This document shows positions 43,701-56,334 of a stretch of DNA of 64,000 nucleotides, in pieces. Position numbers and translations under genes: made by a program. The first letter of the stretch is position 1; each line of letters opens with the position of its first letter. The DNA comes from Dromaius novaehollandiae (Eukaryota > Chordata > Aves > Casuariiformes > Dromaiidae). The notes beneath the pieces are model-generated. The model did not search any database and had not been told where the DNA came from. It saw only the letters and a program-made list of their open reading frames with translations. Where the stretch lies: NCBI RefSeq assembly GCF_036370855.1, contig NC_088102.1, forward strand, positions 25,711,001 through 25,775,000, in the 5' to 3' direction.

Positions 43701-44136
43701 GTCTGTGTTGGACCAGAAGGTTCTGATCAGTGGAGGCTGCAATGCCAAGGGAGCCCTACAGGATGCCTTTGTTTTCCACCTAGGTGAGTGACTCTCCCTC
43801 CTAATTTGCATAGCTGAAGGTGGTTGCTGGGCCACAGTGGTGCTTCTGAGCACCTTGGCTAGTCCATTTGGTTCATCTCGTGCATGGAGGACGGAGTACT
43901 GATAGCCCCTTTCTACTTCAGACACTCTTGCATGGAGCACAGTGATCCACCATGACCTCTGCTCTGTGCCCCGAGCTGGCCACACATTGCTTGACCTGAC
44001 TCCTGCCCACCTGAAGCATGTGGACAAGGAGAACAAAGATGAGCATAACCTGCATACAGTGTTGGTCTTTGGATGGTCCAACTGTGCTGGGACCTTCTAC
44101 AACAGCACAGTCAAGATCCAGCTGGACCTAGAATAA
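34538..44136 (+). CDS. Kelch-repeat protein, 533 residues, family not recognised
   Basis: Thirteen exons: 34538-34662, 36009-36041, 36478-36583, 37095-37217, 37834-38053, 39049-39072, 39885-40007, 41014-41201, 41986-42185, 42508-42599, 42930-42984, 43686-43783 and 43922-44136. They sum to 1602 bases, all GT/AG, with every phase agreeing. Residues 1-53 are Arg/Pro-rich and then hydrophobic (GGLAFYVLWALREPP). Residues 54-88 look folded (WEGDWRTDIFMASLKEMD). Residues 89-210 are Pro/Ser-rich linker. Residues 212-533 hold about six kelch blades, with glycine pairs in VLIGGEG, YIFGGIRE, FVFGGAFP, LIFGGQRT and VLISGGCN and a degenerate last blade VLVFGWSN. The protein ends IQLDLE. Kelch propellers of this kind (RABEPK- and KLHDC-like) bind partner proteins; no BTB or BACK domain is present. 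Exons 2 (33 bases) and 6 (24 bases) are microexons and are the least certain. The gene sits between TMED8 and GSTZ1, where I remember no human gene. Confidence 0.84.
35314..35334. repeat. Uninterrupted G21 homopolymer in kelch-gene intron 1
   Basis: Twenty-one consecutive G on the plus strand, preceded by GGTGTTGGCACTTCAGT. A run this long can form a G-quadruplex and is prone to length error in sequencing. Confidence 0.9.
43371..43412 (+). repeat. Ancient interspersed-repeat-like motif in kelch-gene intron 11
   Basis: ATCAGACCAAAGCCCACCTA and then GCCTGCTATCTC resembles a motif widespread in reptile and bird genomes (ATCAGACCAATGGTCCATCT and so on). A related copy occurs at 58679. The family is uncertain; it is probably an old SINE or LINE tail. 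Confidence 0.45.
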
Positions 44137-44205
44137 TGCAGAGGACTGAGAACAAGTCTGAAAGAGCAAAGGCTCTTTGCCAGGTTAAATACAGACAGGG
44201 ATGGC

Positions 44206-44211
44206 AATAAA
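44206..44211 (+). terminator. Poly(A) signal of the kelch gene
   Basis: AATAAA lies 70 bases after the kelch-gene stop codon, giving a very short 3' UTR. The following TTTATCTAAGCA is consistent with cleavage soon after. Confidence 0.75.
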
Positions 44212-45475
44212 TTTATCTAAGCAACCTGGCAGTCCAAGCTTCTATTTCAAACTGAACGCCATCCTTGGCATAAGAGGCTGTTGGTTTGTAATACCTTTAT
44301 GAATACTGTGAGTATTGCCCTCGTGGGGCTGCTGGATATACAGCATCGGACTAGCAGAAATTATCCCCTGTATCCCTGGCTTGGTATCCGGGCTTGGATG
44401 CCAAAACAGCCAGTGGGATCTTAGCTGAGCCTGCACAGGATCATGGACAGTCACAGACTTTTGTTTTCCCTTCTTGCCCTACAAGTTTCTGGGCTCGCAT
44501 CCCAAGGTGCTCTCAGCTGTGAAGGTGACTCAGGTATTTGGTTTTATTTGGGATGAGTGGAATGGGATTTGCTTGCTGCCACGTGGGAGTTCCTCACAGT
44601 GGAAGTACCAGCATAGTTCTGGCTTGGAGGGAATCTGGGGTGGGATTCCCTTGGGAAATAGTCTGCAGCTGAGGACTAGGAAAGCACCTAAAGCAGAGTC
44701 TGAGGATGGGAAAAGGAAGAGAACACCACTGTTTTCAGCATAAGGGAGTGAGCTGGTTGTCTTGTCTCAGTGACTGTGGCACAACCACCTAGCTTTGCTC
44801 CAGACTGACCTTTACTAATTCTGCAAGGTTGCTGCTGGACAAAGGGAAGACATACAAATTAGCTGTTCCAAATAATAATTCTCTTGCCATTGCAAGGGGT
44901 GGCAGAGTTGCTAGTGGCTGGCTCTTGCAAAAACAAAGGGATCCAACAATGGTCTCTTCTGTCAGGGCCTATCCCTTACTGTTTATATCCATGGCATTGA
45001 AAATTATACCATAGCTCTGAGGCAGATGCAAGGACAAGCAGGCTTACTGGGTCAGCAGCACACTGTGCACAGTCATTCTCTGATATGCTCTTTCCATGGC
45101 TGGTAGAAAGGAAAAGCCTCTGGGGGGAGTCTAGAATTGGCTAGATACCTCATAGGTGTTTTTGGCTATGTTCCCCAGCCCAAAACCATACAAAAGGGGC
45201 TTCTGATAGTTATGGATGCTTCTGTTTTAATTTGCTTTATGGAGAGATATAAAATAGAAAAACTTAGTCAGAAGTAGCTGCAGTCTTTCCAGCACAGTGA
45301 TAGCTCTTTTGAATCATCCAGGCTACTTCTGGAGCAATGGGACTTTCCCTCTGTCCTTCCTCCATTCCATCCAGATGATAATGAGTATTTCCTGCTGGCA
45401 CTCAAATCCTACTCAACCTTTAGCTGTTGTCCTCTTTGCCACTCCAGCTTACTTGATTTAGCAGGTAAAAGGGCT
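44212..45475. other. Convergent interval between the kelch gene (+) and GSTZ1 (-); probable GSTZ1 3' UTR
   Basis: No coding exon is supported in this 1.3-kb interval. A minus-strand AATAAA (TTTATT on the plus strand) at 44543-44548 could end the GSTZ1 transcript, giving a 3' UTR of about 0.9 kb. Confidence 0.5.
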
Positions 45476-48400
45476 TTAAGCTCGCATTTCTGTGGGGGTA
45501 TCTGGCTGCCGGGATGGGTGGCTTACTTTGAATGCCTCCAACTCTAGCAGCGCTTTGTTGATTTTGGTTATGGTGGGATATGGAGCCAGGTCCACTTTGT
45601 ATCTGCAAAAGGAAAAGAATATCAGGTACTCTCAGCTGGACAGCCAGTGCAGCTGTGTGTATTAGGGCAAAGCACTGTGCTGTACCTGCCCAGTGTGGGA
45701 GAAAATCACAGGCTGGGGTATGTTTCCATTAAGAGAAAGGGTACGTTCTTGTAAGTTTAAAAATAAAAGCTAGAGGAAAGCTTAGTTAGCTCTTCTGTCT
45801 TCACTAGGCTTTTATGCAGTGTTCAGCATACAGTAAGAATGCACTATGCTTTCTCCCCTAATGATGACTATTTCCTGGGAATTACACAGACCCTACTTGC
45901 ATAGGGTTTGTGTTCTCTACAAATACAGTCAGATTGCTCTTTCCCCTTTGTGTGCAGTGTAAATATAGGGCAAAGAGGAGAGAGAATGTGGAGCATGGAC
46001 AGCCTTAGGGTTTCTAGGGACACAGAGCAGCTTTCACTCCTGGAGCCTCTGGGAAGACAGTCCAGCTCCTTGTTCCTGAGAGCCTCCAAAAGATTTAGGA
46101 CATAGAAAAACACATGCAGAGAATAATCCATAATGGGACAGAGCATGGAAGAAGGATGCTTTCTTAACAGGCACAAGAAGCAGCAGAGGAAAGGTCAGCT
46201 TTGAGAGCACAACACACAGAGTAGGTTCCAGTGTGCTGAAGTGCACCTCAAGCTTAGCCTTAATTACCTTTCAGCATTGAAAACTTGAGGCACCAAGCAC
46301 AAGTCAGCCATGGAGACCTGCAACGGAGCAGAGAAAAGGTTTCAAAGTAATCCAGAGCCTGTCCCATCACCCTTCACTATAGTGGCAGGCTTTGACAGCA
46401 CAACAGCTGTTACTTTATCAGCCAATAGCATCTGAAAACGTTTCCTATGCATTTCTAGGGTGAAGAGAGCAGTTTTCATGGCAGTCCCATCCTTTAGTCG
46501 AGCAGTAATAATACCTCAAAGGTGCAAGGACAGGAACCTCATAGGAGTCACTAGTACAAGAAGCCATCAGCCTGTAGGAAGCTTACTATTTACCAGCTGA
46601 TCATGGCAACCACAGGGACACTGTGCTTCTATGGCAACTGCCACGGAGCAAATGTCTTGCTGGTAGGCTGCCGAGGGAGGAGGTGGGGGTGGAGGGTGGT
46701 TGCCAATGAGTTTGTGTGGGTGGGGAAAGATGAGTAAATCTTGCTTGTTTGCACTGGAGGAGCATCAAGCAGCTCCAGCCAAGATCAAGACCTGTTGTGC
46801 AATAGGCCTTTGTGCATGCACTCGTGGACACACAATCTGAAAAAAACAGAGGATGGTATAAGTAGCTGCCTTTCTGCACAAATGATAGCTTGTATATGAC
46901 CTTTTTTTTTTTTTTTTTTTTTTTTTTTGAAATGTGTCCATGTTAAAGTTTGAGAAACAGAGCAGAAAAATATGATGCAACCTGGCCAAAGGTCCCACAG
47001 CTATGAATTGACCCCGTCTTTCTTGAACCAAGCTTTGGCCCTATTGAGGGGAGACTCTGATCTCCAAATCTCCTGAAGATGAAAGACATCTAATCTGTTC
47101 CCAGTCCTCTAGTGGCAGCCAGTTTCCAGATCCTAGATACAGCTGCACAATCTGGCCATCAGTGGGTTACAGGCAGGGACAAGTAAACATCCCCATAACT
47201 ATTTGCAAGTCAATAATGGCCTAAGTAGGATCCATGCAGCTGCTTTCTTAACGGTTAAGGCACAGCATGCAACTCCAGGCATAGGATGGGCTTTGCCTGT
47301 GTCTCCACAGTTAACTCTTTTCTACTTTATGGAACATGCAGAGATTTCTGATTCTCCAGTGGTGCATGACACTCAGCTACTTACCTCATCCCCCACACAG
47401 TAGCGCCCAGCAGTGTGCTGCAGAATCTGCTCCAGTGCTGCCAAGAGAGGTGGAACACTGGGGTCAGGCATGGGAAACTCATCCCAAAGGTTTAATGAAG
47501 CTGCATGTGGAGGCGGGGCGGGAGAGGGTTCTAAAGATCTTTAAAGCTGGGAATTTGAACAAGAGTGTTTCAACCCTGAGCTGGTAGGCATCAAGAGGAG
47601 CGATCTGAGTCAGAACTGAAAATGAACAGAAATCTTACCACAGAAGAATTATAGGAGTCTTTAGGACCCCTGAGCCATTTGGAACCCAGGATGATTTTAG
47701 CTGCTTCAGGCAATGCACCTGACGTACTAAGAACACATTAAGTAGATATGTAGGAGTGTGAAGGGGAGAAGTACAAAGGTTCAGTCAGTTTGTGTCTGTC
47801 CAGAAGCAAAGATGGGCCTGCCATTCCAGCACATGGGGGGAAAGGGTTTTGTGAAACAGTGCCCTATTTTTCCACAAGGAGCTAAGGAAATATTTTGCTA
47901 CTTGCTAGATTCTGTGGGATTCTGCCACAAGATGTCTTTTGGCTTAAGGCAAAAGCATATTAATATAGGAACTTAAGTGCAAAAGGCAGTAGCTTGGAAG
48001 CAGCAGGGAGGAAAGGAGTGTGCTGTCAGCCCTCATACTTCAAGGCGAAAAGACTGCCATGGTGTTCAGGATATCTCTGGGCTTTCCCTCTTCCGTGCAC
48101 AGCAGTGGCACTGCATATGGACAAACTCTTTCCTTGGAGGCACTGCAGAGCTACTAGTCCTGGATGAAGTATTCTGGGCAGGAAGAGCCTGTCTTTCCCA
48201 GCAGGGCAGGACACCGGCATACCAGCCTAGGAAGGCCTGCTGTTCAGGTTGAGGAGAAAGTAGGACCCCAGTGGTGCAGCATGCTGCCCCACAGAGTTTT
48301 GAGGGGTCATTCAAAGTGCTGATCATTTCAGATGTGGGACTCACCTTGGAAGCCAGATGTGATGTAGTGCTGAGCCCATTCCATTTTTTTCTCTCCCATT

Positions 48401-51400
48401 TGTTCCAGGATACTCAGGTTCTGCAAGGTGAGCAACTTCCAGGTTAGACTGACTTCTGTAAGCTGGAGCTTGCCCATGCCTCACCCAGAGGGGGAGAGGG
48501 GAGACTAGGAGGTGCTCAGCTTGAGCTCAGCCTGCTGGGTCAGCCCTGATATCATCTTCACCGAAGGAATCATTTACCTGGCTATATCCCTCTCCTGGGA
48601 CTGTCAGAGAATCACAGGGGTTTGTGGTTCGAAGGGACCTCTGGAGATCACTTGGTCGAACCTCCCTGCTCAGAATAGGCTCAGCAGGTTGCCCAAGACC
48701 ACGTCCAGACAGGTTTTGAATATCTCCAAGGATGGAGACTCCACAGCCTCTCTAGGCAACCTGTTCCTGTCCTTCTGTTACAGCATCTTCCTGGGTATCC
48801 CTCTGCCAGAGCCCTACTGTCACTCTGTCTTCTTCTCCCTGAAACATCCTAAACCTTGCAGTGAAACCTTATGGGTTAAGCTGGTTCTAGAAAGAACCTT
48901 GGGGTCCTACAGAATTTTCTTTGTAGGAAATATGTATTGTTTCCACTAGATTTCATCTGCTAACACAGTCTAAGGGCTGCTGCTCTATTAGCTAACAACA
49001 GTTTAAAGAGACTGATCCTTTCAGAGACATAAACTGCTGGAAACCCATTCTGGTTTTCTTATTGGCATGGATATGACAAAGCAGTACCTGGAGTGGCTGA
49101 ATGCCGGAGACAATGTGATCTGAGATCATTCTGACTTGGGCTCTCTTCTTTGGATCTTGGGGCAGGAGCCTGGGGTTAGGCCGGGTTTCTTCTAGGTAAT
49201 GAATTATAGCTAGCTGTAATGAACAAAGACATAAGGGGATGGTATTGGGATGGGATAAAAATATATGGCCTAAATATCTAGGAGACGGGAGTTCCTAGTT
49301 GGTCCAACAGGAAACAACGGCTTTTGAATACAGTCTGTTACCAATCCAAGCCACAGAATATCCTCTTTGATAGCTGCTTGAGGCCTTGTGGTTTAGCCCA
49401 GATGTGATTTAAGACAAACCACGGTACAGCCATCTAAGACACATTGCAAACTGTTCAGTAAAAGGTGGGGTTTTGAACCAAGGCTGACTTCAGCCTGAAT
49501 GCTTGACAGCAGTTTCCCAGCAGGGGCTACATGCTATTTCTGACCTCAGGTAGGATTGTTTTCTTCATCACAGATGCCATCTGTTCTCTAATGTGCAAAT
49601 CTGGTGCTCTGGGGGAAGAGAGGGAGCAAAGTCCTCCCTTCCAGTCTGGGCAGGAGGCTGGAATGAATGGTTAAGATATATCTGGTAACTCACCGACTGA
49701 GAAAGGATGATGCCGTCAATTTTCAAGGCTGGGACTTGCTTCATTGGATTCAGTGCCTTGAATTCAGCAGAAAACTGGGGAAACAAACCTGAGATTACTG
49801 CAACCAGAAGTTCTTCCTCTTCCTTGTTTCCTTCCCCTAGAATCCAGTTGCCAACCTTTTTTTTTTTTTAACCTGGCTTTTCCCTCTACCTCCATTGCTA
49901 TTTCCAGGAAGTTATGTTGCATTATTAGCCTACAGGAAGCTCCCACTGGGGCTCAGGGATCTCTCTATCCAAGGACAGACTGCCTTGCCTCTTGATAGAC
50001 CAGTAATACAAAGTTCAAGATGGGTGGTACCGTGGCGGCATCACTATTACTGTTCTACTTCCCCAGCACTGTCTTAGCCCGTAACAGCACACCAACTCGG
50101 GTGGTACTACTTAGCCCATGAGTCTCAGCTATGGCCCCATGAAAAAGTTCTCAGGAGGGATCTTTTCTGCCAGCCCACCACTTCCTTTGGCAGCCCCACT
50201 CCAGCTGCAGCTCCAGGCTTTATATCTCTCCTAACCCTAACCCTCACCCTAAGTGTGGGCTGAGTCTTACCCCATGATGCCCACCCATGGCCCCCACAAA
50301 AAGGTTCTCAGGGGGAAACCCCTTTGCAGTCCCTGCTATGTCATTTAGCTTCTTTCTGACCCCCTGCTCCCCTTCCCCCCCACTTTCTGGTGCTAACTGA
50401 GTGAAGCCCAGTTTGTGGCTAAAATGCACTGCAGTGTCTCTGAACTCCACATGTTGGATATGCTCAGTTACATCATGATAAGCAGGGGCAAAAGATCATC
50501 AACCTCATGAAATTCAGTCATGGACATTTAAGAGAGGAGAAAACCTTCAGTCTCCTATAGTCAGCTTCCTCTGTCTTGCAGGCCATGGAAGACTGGTTGA
50601 AAGCAACAATTAATTACAGGGAAGCAGTGAGGAATATGGTGACTTTCCTTTGAACTTTCTAGTGCTGATCCCAGTTCTAATGATCCTAAGTTCATGTCCC
50701 CTAGAAAGACCAATGGTAGCTGTATCCTTACCTGCTGCCCCCCATCCTTCAGGAGGTTCACGGGCACCTGGTCATAGGCAATCCCCTTCAGGGCCAGCGC
50801 TGGAGAGAACACAATGTACAGCTTCAGACAGGCACACTGAGACCAAGAAGTTCAATTTTTTAGGAAACAGGCTCAAGGAAATGTTACTTCTCCATTTGAA
50901 AAAGGGTGTCTTTAAAACCAAAAAAGACTGTCTCTCAAGAGAGGGTGCCTGCGTCCTCTGAGAGGACAGTGCTCTGGCAAACCAAGGACCAAGGCACCAA
51001 GGATCAGCCCTGGCAAAAACTGTTGTTCAAAACAAGCTGTGCCACCTTCTGCAGCACAGCTCCTCCTGATGGGCTCTGTGCTCACCTGCAAGACCTTTCT
51101 TGAGACTGTCTCAGCTCATGTAGTGACCATGCCCAGCCCTGCTTAGCTCTCAAGGCCAGGGGACACCACAGTTTGAGGCAGTATCTGTACAAGAACAGAA
51201 TGTAGGGCTCCTCTGAAGACTGGAAGAAAGAGCCATCTGCATCGTGTTAGATTTGCAAAAGGAGCAATTCTAACCAGTTGCAGAGACAATCTGCAAAAAA
51301 TGCCAAGGGGAGGGAAAAGTGTTCCAAACCCTTTCATGTGAGGTTTGTCCACAGGAGAGGATTCAGCTGCTTCTTCTGCTGTCTGTTTTGGATAACTGGG

Positions 51401-54400
51401 GAGACGTTTGCCCCAAACATGTAGCTCCCTTCCCCTCAGCAGGTTCCCATTTCCCACTGCCACTTGAATTTCAGACAGCTACAGGAAATATCCTCAGATT
51501 CCCTGCTAAGCTCTTCTCTCTCTTCCTCTCCCTTCCCTCAGCTCCAGGTGAGCTGTGGCATTTATTCCCTTCCTCCTCACTCCAGAGGGGTGGGAAGAAA
51601 TGCAGAGGCACTGTTGTAGGTTCATGTTTGCTGATTTCTCTTTCAATAAGTGACTGATTAATTGGGTTAGTGAAGGGGAGGATACTAGCAAGAGAGCAAA
51701 ACAGGCATGAAAATTGGATCTCACCGATTCTCACTCTCCAAGAGCAGGAACTTCGATAATAGCTATAAAGTATCGGCTGAGAAGAGAAAGACAGAACAGG
51801 TGGTTTTATCATGGGAACACCAGAGTATTTTAAGGAGAACACAGCATGAAGAGAAGGCATTTCAGGAACTATATGATACAGAAGACCAAGGTTTTGGGGG
51901 AGAGCTCCCTTTTTTAAAGTGACTGTTCCTGGTTTGAGCTTACAGGTAGTGTCATTATTTCTCATGCTGGACCTCTGAATATTTGGTTGCATCTGATGTT
52001 TTCAGCAGTATGCAGACTGTGTTAAAATAATCCCCTACAAAGCCCCCCTCTTTGTCACCATCAGATGTTGCCATCTTCTACCCTGTCACAGATTTTGAAG
52101 CAAATTCCCCACTGACTGTGCCAAGCAGCTGCACTGAGGATTTGAGTGGCATGAAATGGCTTTTCCAGCCCAGCAAGGCCAGACCAGGCCTCTTTCCAAA
52201 TGAGAAGAGCCACTGCTCTTCCAGGTGAGTGCCAAGAGTGCAGGGAACTTATCTCCACCTGAACTCCAGCACCAAGGCAGCTTCCTCAGCTGCTTTCACC
52301 CCATCCAAGGTCTCACCTTTTCAGATGCCATGGTCAATGCATGCAATCCACTGCCGAGGACGAGAACTGCTTCCTTTCCCTTTTAACACAGATGAGGTGG
52401 GGGAAGGCTTTTCTCCTAAAGCCAATGAGAAATGGACCGTGCCCCCAGATCTGTGTCCAGGACACAGAACAAGCGGAGCCAGACACATGCGACTGAATGG
52501 CTGCAGTCAGCTGCATCCGCATCCGTTGCAGCCCCAACTCTGGTATCAGAACAATTACCAGCTTTGAGGGTGGCGGAATCATATTTAGGAATCATTTATT
52601 TCTCTAGCTTTTTGTCCAGAATGAATCAAATATCTAGAGAGACTATCAAGCTCTCAGCAGTTGCCAAGGCAGAAATACAGCCCTGGGAAACAATACAGGG
52701 AAACCGAAGCCACGTGCAGAATTTCGATTTCACTAGGGAAAGACTGCCACCTCCCTGAACTGGGGCTGCCTTTGCAGGGAGGACCCTCCAGGGCCTGTAG
52801 CCCTCCTCTCATCAGGATCAGCCGGTGAGAGGGCTTCCTACTGTACATACCTGGGAGAGGCTGTTACTCTGCCTCCAACCCAGCTTTAAGCAAAATACTG
52901 GGCTCACTGTTTTTTGTGTTACAGCCTCTTCTTTCCACACTTGAAACACAGTACTCGTGTATTTCTAAACAAACCAGTTATCACGTCTCTCCTTCCTTCT
53001 ATGGATCCCAAAACACAGAAGGAGCACTCCGTGTGTCCACTCTCCCAAAATGCAGAAAAAGTATACCAGAGACTGACAGTAGGGCAGAGAAAGGCAGGGA
53101 TTTGCTCACTGACACGCAATCCTTCAACAGAAAACTAGACATATCCTAAGGACTTCTGTGGTCCAATCCTCTTTGTAAACAGAGATTTCTCTCTTATATT
53201 TTAGATTAATTCAAATAACTTGAAATGAGGTTTGCATTTGATTAAATTACTCTAGTCAAAGTTTACTGGAGAAACGGTTTATAAGTGAGAGGGGAAGCGA
53301 TGGCAGTACTGGCAGCTCTTTCGAAGACAAAGCATTTACTGATTTTCTTAAATCCTCTGCTTCTGCAATCAGGGCATTAGAAATCTCAGCTATACTTTTA
53401 AAAATAAATAGCTAGCCTGCTAGGCTGCAGGGAAGAAAACAGAAAATATGACTTCTAAAACATCAAACACCAAAACAGAAACATACAGCATTTATACATA
53501 TTATTTCTAATTGTGTTTCCTGGAGAACTTGCTGATGATTTTTGGCTCTGAAATTCATTTTCTTCACCACATGTGTTTGGACTCTGGACTCTCAGCTGGC
53601 AGAGACATCTCTCCTGATCCTCTCTAAAGCTTTTTGTTGTTTTTGCAGCCTGCACCATCATTTGTAACTAAATGGCATTAAGCTAATTGCTTCGCTCTAT
53701 AATTTCAAGGCCCCTGGAGATTTTATTAAAAAGAACATGGAAAACAACCCTTACTTCAGCGGTGCCTCCAGAGCCTAGGACCTGGAATGATCTCTTAAAT
53801 TCATGCTGTTTTGCTTGCAGCAGTAGGGGAAGATTATGGGTGAAACAATCAGCTAAATAAAGATGTAGAGAGCGCGGGAGTGTTTTATTCCTCAGTGCCT
53901 TCTTTGCCCAGGTCTCAGAATGACACTATTCCTCATCTTCTCAGAGGAAGAGCTGAACACAGGCAGGGGGTAGTGGAGAACTGCCTCCATTTACAACCCT
54001 GTGTAGTACAATTGCTGTAAGCTGCAAGATATATCAGTTGGAGCTGGGAGGTTAGCAAAAGGACAACGTTTGCTTGATGTCTACTGAGATTTCTGCTTTG
54101 GTTCTGTTTTTCATTTCCAGCATCAGTAGTGCAGCAGATGCATGAACATGAGGAGGGTTTGGCCTTAAATACCAATTCTCATTAAAAAACTGGGAGAACT
54201 TCTTAACCCAAATGATCCAGCCCTCTTTCCTTTGAAAATTTTGCCAGAGGAGCCTCCCATTACACAAATGAATATGACTAACCCAGGAAGAGCTAGGAGC
54301 TCATTAGCTTCTGGGGTGGCAAGAGAGAGAACCCATTTGCTTTGAGGCCTGTGGTAACTAATCACTGTGACAAACACTAGCAATAGCCAATGCCGCTTTC

Positions 54401-55984
54401 TTGAGGGGAGAAATGATGCCAAGCTGGTCCACAGTGAGAGAAGAGGCCTAAAGGAAAGATGCTGGGGGGAGGGTGTCTATAGTGCCTTGACTTTACAACT
54501 TTTTACACTCCTAAATGCCTAAAGGTATTTTGTTAAGTCTGGGCCCAAGCCAATTCAGCTGCAAGCACAGGGCACAGGAGCATGATCAGATTCCTTCTGG
54601 AGAGCCACTACGTAGCATCCTGAGCCTCTTGCCATGAGCCTCTGACTCTCATCTGTGGGATCCCCCCAGTACTCAGGAACGGTAGGGAAGCGGGTGCAGA
54701 GAGCACAGAAAGGAGGCTCATCTCGACTGCTGCATTCAAGCCCAGCTTTGTCACTGATGCACAGTGCTATGACCCTGACCACACTTCATAGGGAGCCTAT
54801 AAGTCTCAATTCCATGAAGTTTGAAGAAATTCATCTGGAAGAGACAATCAGCATCAAGCACAATAAAGCATTCCTGAGGATGCTTCCTCCTGGAAATACA
54901 TTTTACTGTTCAGGAAGCTGGCAGACACGCCAAACTTAGCGCAGTGAGCACTGAGGTTTCCAAGCCTGTCCACTTCAATATGTTTTGCTCCAGATATCAC
55001 CTCTTTCTGGGTAGTGGTCAGGACATACTAGAAAAGACAAGGTCTTTTCACCTATTTGCTGAGTCTCCATCACTCCAATGAGCCTGTATATGGGGACTGA
55101 TACATGGCAGCAGACCAGGCAAAAATGGCTATGTGAGAATATGAGAGAGAGAGAGCTGTTCTTTGGAGGCTTGCCTAGGAAAAAAACACATCTATATACC
55201 ATTGCGGCAGTGTTTGAAATGCACCACTTGTATTCTGCTGGACTAAAATGTAACAGTATAAATGGAAGGGATAGGTCTACTCCTAGGCACTCGGTCTCTC
55301 TGCAGTGAGCACTGGTGTTAACAGCTTACATGGTAAATTACATTAAGTAATATTAGTTTTGAAAGGCATTAGTTTGATTTGCTTTGCTGTCTATGCTGTT
55401 TAACATGGAATCAGATTCCTTGCTCTCCCTTGAGGTAAGGATACCAGACCAGGGTCTGACAGTGGAAATCTTTGTAAGTGATTGTCTGTATTGTGGAGCT
55501 GCCCTTTTATTAAGCAGCATATCTTTCTTCCCTGAACCTTTGGAGGCACCTGAAAATAATTTAGGTCCTGATTCCAGTAATCTGCCAAGATGGACAAAAA
55601 AACTAAAATGAGTGAGTTTCTGTGTGAATAAAGGTGTCCACGCGTGCTGATGAAACAACAGAAACCAGAGAAGAAATGTCAACCCCTGAGGTAGGGCTAA
55701 ATTCCTCTATAAACATGCCCACAGTTTTAACCAGAAAGAAACCATGTGTAAAAAGTATTTGTCTGCTCGTTCTCCTTTTATCACCGGGCCCAATATAGCA
55801 CAGTATCTCTCCCTACAAACCTGGCCCCACCGTAATTCCCCAAACTTTACTACCGCAGTTCCACTTCTGGCACTCCTGAATCAGCCCAAGTATCTCCACG
55901 CCGAAGCTGAATACTTTTGCAGTAAGAATACAAAACCAACAAGCTGCAAACAGCAAATACCTTGGCGGCGGCGGCAGCACTCAT
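45476..55984 (-). CDS. GSTZ1: GSTZ1, maleylacetoacetate isomerase / glutathione S-transferase zeta 1, 218 residues
   Basis: Nine minus-strand exons: 55961-55984, 51725-51776, 50732-50799, 49694-49774, 49088-49213, 48345-48420, 47385-47437, 46268-46317 and 45476-45602. They total 657 bases with all phases consistent. The enzyme isomerises maleylacetoacetate to fumarylacetoacetate with glutathione, the penultimate step of tyrosine breakdown, and also dechlorinates dichloroacetate; it is cytosolic and mitochondrial. The N-terminal thioredoxin-like domain has the zeta-class signature SSCSWRVRI at residues 17-25 (catalytic Ser/Cys), KDGGQQ, and the glutathione-binding VPALKIDG and LSQS. The all-helical domain has [45 protein letters not shown] and PYPTITKIN, ending [11 protein letters not shown]. 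Length matches human GSTZ1 (216). The first exon encodes only MSAAAAAK, before a 4.2-kb intron. It is head-to-head with POMT2. Confidence 0.98.
46902..46928. repeat. T27 homopolymer in GSTZ1 intron 7
   Basis: Twenty-seven consecutive T on the plus strand (poly(A) on the GSTZ1 sense strand). It may be the tail of an old retroposed sequence; no parent is recognisable beside it. Confidence 0.9.
48607..48790 (-). mobile_element. CR1 LINE 3'-end fragment in GSTZ1 intron 5
   Basis: Starting at GAGAATCACAGG the plus strand gives GGTTCGAAGGGACCTCTGGA, then TCGAACCTCCCTGCTCAG, CAGGTTGCCCAAGACCACGT and CAACCTGTTCCTGTCC. These are the reverse-complement landmarks of the chicken-repeat-1 3' region. The LINE is therefore minus-strand, 5'-truncated as usual, and may extend weakly to about 48860. 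It is the clearest interspersed repeat in the window and supports an avian or reptilian source. Confidence 0.88.
50108..50335. repeat. Two diverged copies of an about 155-bp repeat unit flanking a telomere-like motif
   Basis: ATGGCCCCATGAAAAAGTTC TCAGGAGGGA (near 50131) is echoed at about 50286 by ATGGCCCCCACAAAAAGGTT CTCAGGGGGA. Matching flanks (TTAGCCCATGA, TTACCCCATGA) stand before each. This suggests an old tandem duplication, in GSTZ1 intron 3. Confidence 0.55.
50231..50252. repeat. Short interstitial telomere-like repeat
   Basis: CTAACCCTAACCCTCACCCT followed by AA equals about three and a half units of the vertebrate telomere repeat (CCCTAA)n with one substitution. It is too short to be functional and sits inside GSTZ1 intron 3. 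Confidence 0.85.
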
Positions 55985-56334
55985 CCTGCACCTCCAGGGC
56001 CACCTCGTCCCTTCCGCACAGGCCCCGCGGCCCGCCCCCCTCCCCCCGCTTACCCCCTACGGGCCTGCCGGGCACGAACCAGCTGCAGAGGGTTATGGGA
56101 GCGGTAGTTGTAGCTGTCTCCTCACGCTTTACTGGCCTTGGAGCCAAGTTTGTGCAGGTGAGAGAAAAGAAAAATCCTCCTTTGACTGGTGAGTTTCCTT
56201 ATTATTATTTAGAATTTGAATTTAACGATTTTGCCCTGAAACATCTGTTTCCCCGGAGGGGGGGGCCGCCGGGGAGCAGGCCCGTGCGGGCCGGCGTCGC
56301 CTGGCAGCCGGGGCAAAGGCGCCCCGCGCGGAGA

